Below, piece by piece: positions 13,163 through 18,347 of a stretch of DNA of 18,347 nucleotides (the stretch's first letter is position 1; each line of letters starts with the position of its first letter). The notes under the pieces were generated by a model. That model saw nothing but the letters and a program-made list of their open reading frames with translations. It was not told the origin of the DNA and ran no database searches. Location of the stretch: the NCBI GenBank assembly GCA_022710245.1, contig JAKLHH010000022.1, forward strand, positions 1-18,347, given 5' to 3'. The DNA comes from Myxococcota bacterium (GTDB taxonomy: Bacteria; Myxococcota; Polyangia; GCA-2747355; JAKLHH01). A program made the translations under genes and the position numbers.

Positions 13163-13400
13163 TCATGGGCCGAGGATACGGGCGCGGTGGGCGTGGGCTT
13201 CCCGGCGAACCTCAAACGCCGAGTCGCGATCTCTCGAAGGTATCAGCGGGTCAAGCTGTGCGGCGCTCACTCCCGTGAAGTGGTCGCGTGGACACGCCCG
13301 CCGTCGATTCCCAGCCACAGCGCCAGAGACTCTCCAGCCATTTCGACGCGCTGAGCCGGATCGGGCGGTGGCACGGGTCGTGAACTCCCCCACCTCGGGC
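13163..13400 (-). pseudogene. Small frameshifted gene directly upstream of the lipoprotein
   Basis: One frame reads PPPDPAQRVEMAGESLALWL, then GIDGGRVHATTS; after a frame change near 13280 another reads AAQLDPLIPSRDRDSAFEVR, then REAHAHRARILGP and TGA 13163-13165. The stop lies three bases before the lipoprotein's upstream ATG, an operon-like spacing. An ATG at 13341 is available, but homology cannot be judged. No family is recognised; the RDRDSAFEVRREAHAHRARI helix suggests a HEAT-like or helical protein tail. The 5' limit is uncertain. Confidence 0.4.
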
Positions 13401-13453
13401 GGCTGCGCGCTCGACGAGCCGCACCGTGATCGGCCGCCAGCGAGGAGAGGACG

Positions 13454-16400
13454 ATGCTGAAGGGACGGGCGATTCTGAGCAGCGTCGCACGGAGCAAGCG
13501 CGCTCGCATGATCGCGATCGCAGGCGGGCTGGGCGCGATCGCGGCCCTCAGCGTGACCTGCGGGCCGCGGCCGATGATGCGCCCCACGCTGAACGTGACC
13601 GCCTCGCAGAGCCTGCGCACCGACGGCAGGCCGCTCGTGGTCGCGGAGTTCGATCGCGACATGGTGCGACCGGACGCGGTCGGGCGCGAGCTTGACGTCG
13701 CGCCGCTGCGCCTCGAGCCCCGGCGCTCAGGTCGCCTGCGCTGGATCACCCCGCGCACGCTGGCGTTCCGCCCGGCGGCGGCGCTGCCGGCCGCGACGCG
13801 CTTCACCGTCGAGGTGCCGGCCGGGACCTGCTCGCTCGACGGCCACTGCCTGCGCGAGCCGTACCGCCTGAGCTTCGACCGCGGACGGCTGACGGGCGCG
13901 GGCTCGCTGCTCGGCCTCGCCGCCTCGAACCCCCGCTGGGGCAGCGCCGACCAGGCGGTGATGCTGCGCTTCAACCAGCTCGTGACGGGCAGCGAGGTGA
14001 AGCGAACGTGCGCGTTCCATCGCGCGGCGGAGCGCGCGGGACAGCCTGCCGAGCGCGTGCCCGTGGTGACGGCGCCGATCGGCGAGCTGCCCCCGACGGC
14101 GACCACCAGCCTCCGCGTCCAGCCCGACCGCGGCCTGCGCCTCGACAGCCCCTGGACGCTGCGCTGCGACGCGGGCCTGCGCCCCGCGCAGGGCGACCTC
14201 GGCCTCGAGAGGCCCCTCGAGGTCGCGTTCAGGACCTACGGGCCGCTCCGGCTGACCGAGGTCCAGCCCTCGGGGAAGGACCCGCTCGATCCCGAGGCGG
14301 TGAGCGTACGGATGCAGTTCAGCAACCCGATCAAGCGCCGCTGGCCCACACCGGTCGCCGTGCGCCTCGAGCCCAAGGTCGCCGGCTTCGAGGACCGCGT
14401 CGACGCGCACGACAGCTGGCTGCGCGTCTACGGCGCCTTCGAGCCAGGCACGAGCTACACGCTGGTCGCCAGCGCCGAGCTCGAGGACGTCTTCGGGCAG
14501 AAGCTCGGCCAGGAGGCGCGCGCGCGCTTCCGCACCGGCAACGCCAGGCCGCGCGTCTCGATGCAGACCGGCCAGTGGGTGATCGAGGCGGGGCAAGCCG
14601 CGCGCGCGAGACCTGCCGAGTACGTGCTCTGGGCGCGCAACGTGAGCACCCTCAACCTGCAGGCGGCCCGGGTCGACGAGGGCCGCCTCCCCGCGCTGCT
14701 GCCGAAGCTGCGCTGGTGGGACGACCGCGCGGTGGACCTCGAGCAGCTCAAGCTCCGCGCGGCGCAAAGGAGGCTGTCCGTCAGCGGCCAGCTCAATCGC
14801 TGGCACCAGGTGCGGCTCGACGTGCGCGAGCTTGCCCTGCTCGCCTCCCCCGGAAGCTCCGCGGTGAAGGGCAACCTGGAGCGGCGCCCCGCACGTCGGG
14901 CGGTGGCGGGGAGCGGCCGCGACCAACACTTCGGGCGAGGCGACGCCGCGCACGCCGAGCGACAATCCGCCGCGGGCAAGTCCCTCGCGGGGTTCTACTA
15001 CCTCGCCGTCCAGGCGCCCGAGACGGCGCAGAGCGGCGGCTTCCGCCAGGCGCAGGCGCCCTGGCGCGAGGTGCTCGTCAACTTCACCAACCTCGGCGTG
15101 GTCTCCAAGCTCTCGCCGGCGGCAGGGCTGGTCTGGGTCACCAGCCTCAGGAGCGGCGAGCCGCAGGCGGGCGCGCAGGTCACCATCCGCGACCGCAAGG
15201 GGCGCGTGAAGTGGCGCGGGCGCACCGGGCCGGACGGCTCCGTGGTCACGCCGGGCCAGGCGGCGCTGCTGCCGCCGGCCACGCCCGGCCCCGCGGCGCG
15301 GCCGCAGGGCGAGGGCGACGGAGAGGACGGCGAGGGCGAGCCCGAGGAGGAGCGACGCTCCGAGGGCTCGGGGCTGCTGATCTTCGTGCGGCACGGCGAC
15401 GACCTGACCTTCGTCGACCCGCTGCGCGAGGGCGGGCTCTCGAGCTACAACTTCCGCGTCAGCCGCGACGACGAGACGCACGCCGAGAAGCTCCGCGGGT
15501 TCATGCACACCGACCGCGGCCTCTACCGCCCCGACGAGACCGTGCACGTCAAGGGCCTGGCGCGCATCATGCGCCTGGGCAAGGGGCTGAGCGTGCCGGC
15601 AGGGGCGCGGGCCAAGGTGGAGGTCAAGGACCCGCGCGGCGCGCCGCTGCTCGACAGCAGGAGCGTGGAGCTGACGCGCTTCGGCGGCTTCTCCTTCGAG
15701 CTCAAGCTGCCGGGCGACGCGCGCCTGGGCGACTACGTGGTCACCGCGGCGCTGCCCCAGGGCACCTTCACGCGCACCTTCACCGTCGAGGAGTTCCGGC
15801 CAGCGAACTTCGAGGTCAAGGCGCGCGCCGACAGGCGCTTCGCGGTGATCGGCGACCGCATCGCGATGCAGGCCGAGGCGCGCTACTTCTACGGCGCGCC
15901 GGTGAGCAAGGCGACGATCGCCTGGCGCGTGCACAGCCGGCCCGCCCGGCTCTCGCCGTCCAGCTTCGGCGACTACACCTTCGACGACGAGCAGCTCTGG
16001 CGCGAGCGCTACGACTCGGGGCAGGAGCTCGTGACCGAGGAGAAGGGCAAGCTCTCGGCCGGCGGGCTCGCGCGCTTCGCGCTGCGCAGCAAGAGCGAGG
16101 AGGGCAAGCCGTGGGACGCTGACTACGTGGTCGAGGCCGAGGTCCAGGACGAGACCCACCAGACGATCGCCGCGCGCTTCGCGCTGCCGGTCTACCGCTC
16201 CTCGCTGCTGCTCGGCCTGGCGGTCGGAGGACCGGTCGCCGAGGCGCGCAAGCCGCTCAAGCTGCGCATGGTCGCGCTCGACCCCGAGCAGCGGCGCGTC
16301 GCCGCGAGCGCGCGCCTGCGCGTCCTGCGGCGCGAGTGGAGCTGCGCGTGGGAGGCCTTCGGCTACAGCGGCAACTACCGCTGCCAGGAGAAGAAGACCC

Positions 16401-18347
16401 AGGTGCTCGATCGCGCGGTCAAGATCGGCAGCGCGGGCGCGTCCGAGGTGAGCTTCACCCCGCCGCGCAACGGCGAGTACTGGGTCACGCTCGAGGGCCG
16501 CGACGCCAGGCGCCGGCCGCGCGTCGTCTCGCGCGAGCTCTGGGTCTGGGGCAGCGGGGCGTCCGCGTGGCGCGAGCGCGACGGGCTGACCTTCGAGCTG
16601 CTGCCGGACAAGGCCAGCTACAGGCCGGGCGAGACGGCGCGCCTGATGCTCAAGACCTCCCTCGCGAAGGGGGCCCGCGGGCTGCTCACCCTCGAGCGCG
16701 AGGGCGTCCTCGAGCAGCGGCTGCTCCGGCTCGCGCCGGACCGGGGCCTCATCGAGGTGCCGCTGAGCGCGGCGCACGCGCCCAACGTCTACGCGTCGCT
16801 CGTGCTCGTGAGCGGCCGCCGCGGCCCCGGCAGCCGCGGCCTGCCCGCGCTCCGCATGGGGGTGGCGAACCTGCGCGTGATCGAGCAGGGCAAGCGGCTG
16901 CAGGTCACGGTCACCCCGGAGCGCGACACCTACCGGCCCGCCGAGCGCGTGCGCGCGACGGTGCAGGTGCGCGACGAGCGCGGTAAGCCGGTCTCGGCGG
17001 AGGTCTCGCTCTCCGCCGCCGACGAGGGCGTGCTGTCCCTGATCGCGTACAGGACCCCCGATCCGCTGCCCACGTTCTTCGCGCCCTGGGGGCTCTCGGT
17101 CGGGACCGCGACCCAGTACGACCGCCTGCTGCAGCTGCCGGAGCCCGGGCAGGAGCGGCCGGCGACCGGCGGCGACGGCGGCAAGCTCGGCACCATCCGC
17201 TCGCGCTTCAGGTCCACCGCGTACTGGAGCCCCGCGCTGGTGACCGACGCCAGCGGGCGCGCGACGGTGAGCTTCACCGCGCCCGACAACCTGACCGCGT
17301 TCCGCCTGATGGCGGTCGCGGCCGACGCCGGAGACCGGTTCGGCTCGGCGGAGAGGCGCTTCACCGTCTCCAAGCCGCTGCAGCTGATCCCCGCGCTGCC
17401 GCGCTTCCTCACCGTGGGCGACGAGGCCGCGGGCGCGGTGGTGATCCACAACGACACCGGCCGCGCCGGGCGCGCGACGGTGATCGCCAGCGTCGAGGGC
17501 GTGGAGCTGATCGGCCCGACGCGGCGCGAGGTCGCGGTGCCGGTCAACGGCCGCGCCCGGGTCGAGTTCCCGCTGCGCGCGCGGCGCGAGGCGGGCGCCG
17601 TGCTGCGCTTCGCGGTCAGGATGGGGGTCGAGAGCGACGCGCTCCAGATCAGGCTCCCGGTCCTCCACCCCTCGTCGATGGAGGCCGAGCTCCTGGCCGA
17701 GGGCAGCGCGCGCGCGGGCGCGCCGGCGACGGTCGCGCTGCGGCTGCCGAGGGGCGGGCTGCCCGAGACCGCGATGGTCGACGTCTCGGTCGACCCCGAC
17801 GGGCTGGCCGGGATCGAGGAGGGGCTGCGCTCGCTGATCGAGTATCCGTACGGCTGCCTCGAGCAGACCACCTCGCGCGTGATCCCGCTGGTGATGGTCG
17901 AGGAGCTCGCGCGCGCGCTCGCGCTCGAGGGCCTCGATGGTCCGGCGCTGCAGCGCTTCGTGCGCGCGGGGGTCGCCAAGATCGGCCGCCACCAGACCGC
18001 GAACGGCGGCTTCTCGCTCTGGCCGGGCGGCGAGCCGGAGCCGTACCTGACGGCCTACGCGCTGTGGGGGCTGCACCTGGCCCGGCGCGCCGGCCATCCG
18101 GTCAGCGATCGGCGCGTCGCCGACGGCGTCTCCTACCTGCGCGAGGCGCTCGGGGGCAGCTCGCGCAGCTCGCCGGTCCACAGCGAGCTCGGCGAGCTCG
18201 GCAGCCGCGCGTTCGCGCTGCACGTGCTCGCGCTGCTCGGCAAGCCCGAGGCCCAGCTCGCGACCAGGCTGCGCGAGGAGCGCAGCAAGCTGCCGCTCTT
18301 CGGCCGCGCCTTCCTCGCGCGCGCGCTCGCCGCGACGCTCGGCAAGC
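13454..18347 (+). CDS. Bacterial alpha-2-macroglobulin with CLEQ thioester (3' end outside window)
   Basis: The ATG at 13454, behind AGGAGAGG, opens 1,631 codons without a stop to the window edge. Bacterial alpha-2-macroglobulins trap and covalently bind attacking proteases in the periplasm. Family hallmarks in order: TDRGLYRPDETVHVKG (686-701), VEEFRPANFEV (778-788), AADEGVLSLI (about 1188-1197), TAYWSPALVTD with FTAPDNLTAFRLMAV (about 1255-1290), and the thioester motif YPYGCLEQTTS with C1468 and Q1471. The N-terminus is basic then hydrophobic (MIAIAGGLGAIAALSVTCG); C36 could be lipidated, but SVTC is a poor lipobox. An acidic linker (about 618-640) lies between macroglobulin domains, and a glycine-rich, variable stretch before TAYW may include the protease bait. 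In many bacteria a pbpC-type penicillin-binding-protein gene is adjacent; it would be beyond the window. Confidence 0.93.
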   Translation, partial: MLKGRAILSSVARSKRARMIAIAGGLGAIAALSVTCGPRPMMRPTLNVTASQSLRTDGRPLVVAEFDRDMVRPDAVGRELDVAPLRLEPRRSGRLRWITPRTLAFRPAAALPAATRFTVEVPAGTCSLDGHCLREPYRLSFDRGRLTGAGSLLGLAASNPRWGSADQAVMLRFNQLVTGSEVKRTCAFHRAAERAGQPAERVPVVTAPIGELPPTATTSLRVQPDRGLRLDSPWTLRCDAGLRPAQGDLGLERPLEVAFRTYGPLRLTEVQPSGKDPLDPEAVSVRMQFSNPIKRRWPTPVAVRLEPKVAGFEDRVDAHDSWLRVYGAFEPGTSYTLVASAELEDVFGQKLGQEARARFRTGNARPRVSMQTGQWVIEAGQAARARPAEYVLWARNVSTLNLQAARVDEGRLPALLPKLRWWDDRAVDLEQLKLRAAQRRLSVSGQLNRWHQVRLDVRELALLASPGSSAVKGNLERRPARRAVAGSGRDQHFGRGDAAHAERQSAAGKSLAGFYYLAVQAPETAQSGGFRQAQAPWREVLVNFTNLGVVSKLSPAAGLVWVTSLRSGEPQAGAQVTIRDRKGRVKWRGRTGPDGSVVTPGQAALLPPATPGPAARPQGEGDGEDGEGEPEEERRSEGSGLLIFVRHGDDLTFVDPLREGGLSSYNFRVSRDDETHAEKLRGFMHTDRGLYRPDETVHVKGLARIMRLGKGLSVPAGARAKVEVKDPRGAPLLDSRSVELTRFGGFSFELKLPGDARLGDYVVTAALPQGTFTRTFTVEEFRPANFEVKARADRRFAVIGDRIAMQAEARYFYGAPVSKATIAWRVHSRPARLSPSSFGDYTFDDEQLWRERYDSGQELVTEEKGKLSAGGLARFALRSKSEEGKPWDADYVVEAEVQDETHQTIAARFALPVYRSSLLLGLAVGGPVAEARKPLKLRMVALDPEQRRVAASARLRVLRREWSCAWEAFGYSGNYRCQEKKTQVLDRAVKIGSAGASEVSFTPPRNGEYWVTLEGRDARRRPRVVSRELWVWGSGASAWRERDGLTFELLPDKASYRPGETARLMLKTSLAKGARGLLTLEREGVLEQRLLRLAPDRGLIEVPLSAAHAPNVYASLVLVSGRRGPGSRGLPALRMGVANLRVIEQGKRLQVTVTPERDTYRPAERVRATVQVRDERGKPVSAEVSLSAADEGVLSLIAYRTPDPLPTFFAPWGLSVGTATQYDRLLQLPEPGQERPATGGDGGKLGTIRSRFRSTAYWSPALVTDASGRATVSFTAPDNLTAFRLMAVAADAGDRFGSAERRFTVSKPLQLIPALPRFLTVGDEAAGAVVIHNDTGRAGRATVIASVEGVELIGPTRREVAVPVNGRARVEFPLRARREAGAVLRFAVRMGVESDALQIRLPVLHPSSMEAELLAEGSARAGAPATVALRLPRGGLPETAMVDVSVDPDGLAGIEEGLRSLIEYPYGCLEQTTSRVIPLVMVEELARALALEGLDGPALQRFVRAGVAKIGRHQTANGGFSLWPGGEPEPYLTAYALWGLHLARRAGHPVSDRRVADGVSYLREALGGSSRSSPVHSELGELGSRAFALHVLALLGKPEAQLATRLREERSKLPLFGRAFLARALAATLGK

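Noticed and set aside
13727..18223. 1,498-codon minus-strand open frame opposite the macroglobulin
   Set aside because: Antisense shadow: low-complexity Arg/Ala/Leu/His composition, whereas the plus strand carries the clear CLEQ thioester protein.
1..18347. CRISPR array, tRNA or rRNA genes
   Set aside because: No regularly spaced short direct repeats and no recognisable tRNA cloverleaf or rRNA sequence was seen, though tRNAs can be missed by eye.

Overview
The window is very GC-rich bacterial DNA. Its gene families (DUF6531-type Rhs proteins, propeller-repeat fragments, a GT-C membrane glycosyltransferase, an Rpn-like nuclease, a CLEQ-thioester alpha-2-macroglobulin) suggest a large-genome deltaproteobacterium, probably Myxococcota/Polyangia. 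That placement is inference. No rRNA, tRNA or CRISPR array was recognised.

Layout. (1) 1-564: the 3' end of an unknown gene and the C-terminal shard of an Rpn-like protein. (2) 811-2973: an intact ATPase with two AAA modules. (3) 3080-3645: a decayed copy of an HTH-regulator gene and a 51-aa ORF. (4) 3646-4596, minus: an intact Rpn/PD-(D/E)XK-like gene. (5) 4764-5907, minus: the 3' part of a helical-repeat gene cut by an IS66 end, the tail of the IS66 transposase, and the first ~150 codons of an Rhs gene. (6) 5908-6801: a patchwork of shards copied from other parts of the window. (7) 6822-8591: an intact GT-C glycosyltransferase-like membrane protein. (8) 8681-9193: the intact HTH regulator whose decayed copy lies at 3110. 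(9) 9219-10100, minus: a gene readable only through two frame changes. (10) 10229-12366, minus: a string of small immunity-like genes alternating with short tails of toxin-like ORFs, headed by a second Rhs leader and N-terminal stub. (11) 12613-13400, minus: a frameshifted lipoprotein gene and a frameshifted neighbour. (12) 13454 to the window end: the first 1,631 codons of an alpha-2-macroglobulin.

Interpretation. The best candidate for an under-described system is 10229-12366. It looks like an orphan toxin/immunity cassette array of a polymorphic (Rhs) toxin locus: the Rhs leader, a 37-codon Rhs stub, immunity candidate A, toxin tail 2, immunity candidate B, a 48-aa remnant, candidate C behind a decayed Rhs leader, toxin tail 1, and immunity candidate D. 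The two toxin tails share an HINVT-(T)PDDG motif, and each abuts or overlaps the next gene's start. Direct repeats by hand alignment (271 bp Rhs leader at 5797 and 12256; about 330 bp HTH copy at 3110 and 8867; shorter shards at 409/6337, 6125/7746 and 3080/4774) show that non-allelic recombination has repeatedly reshuffled this stretch. The AAA ATPase, the glycosyltransferase and the macroglobulin look like intact genes flanking it.

All family calls come from reading motifs by eye; no database search was possible.
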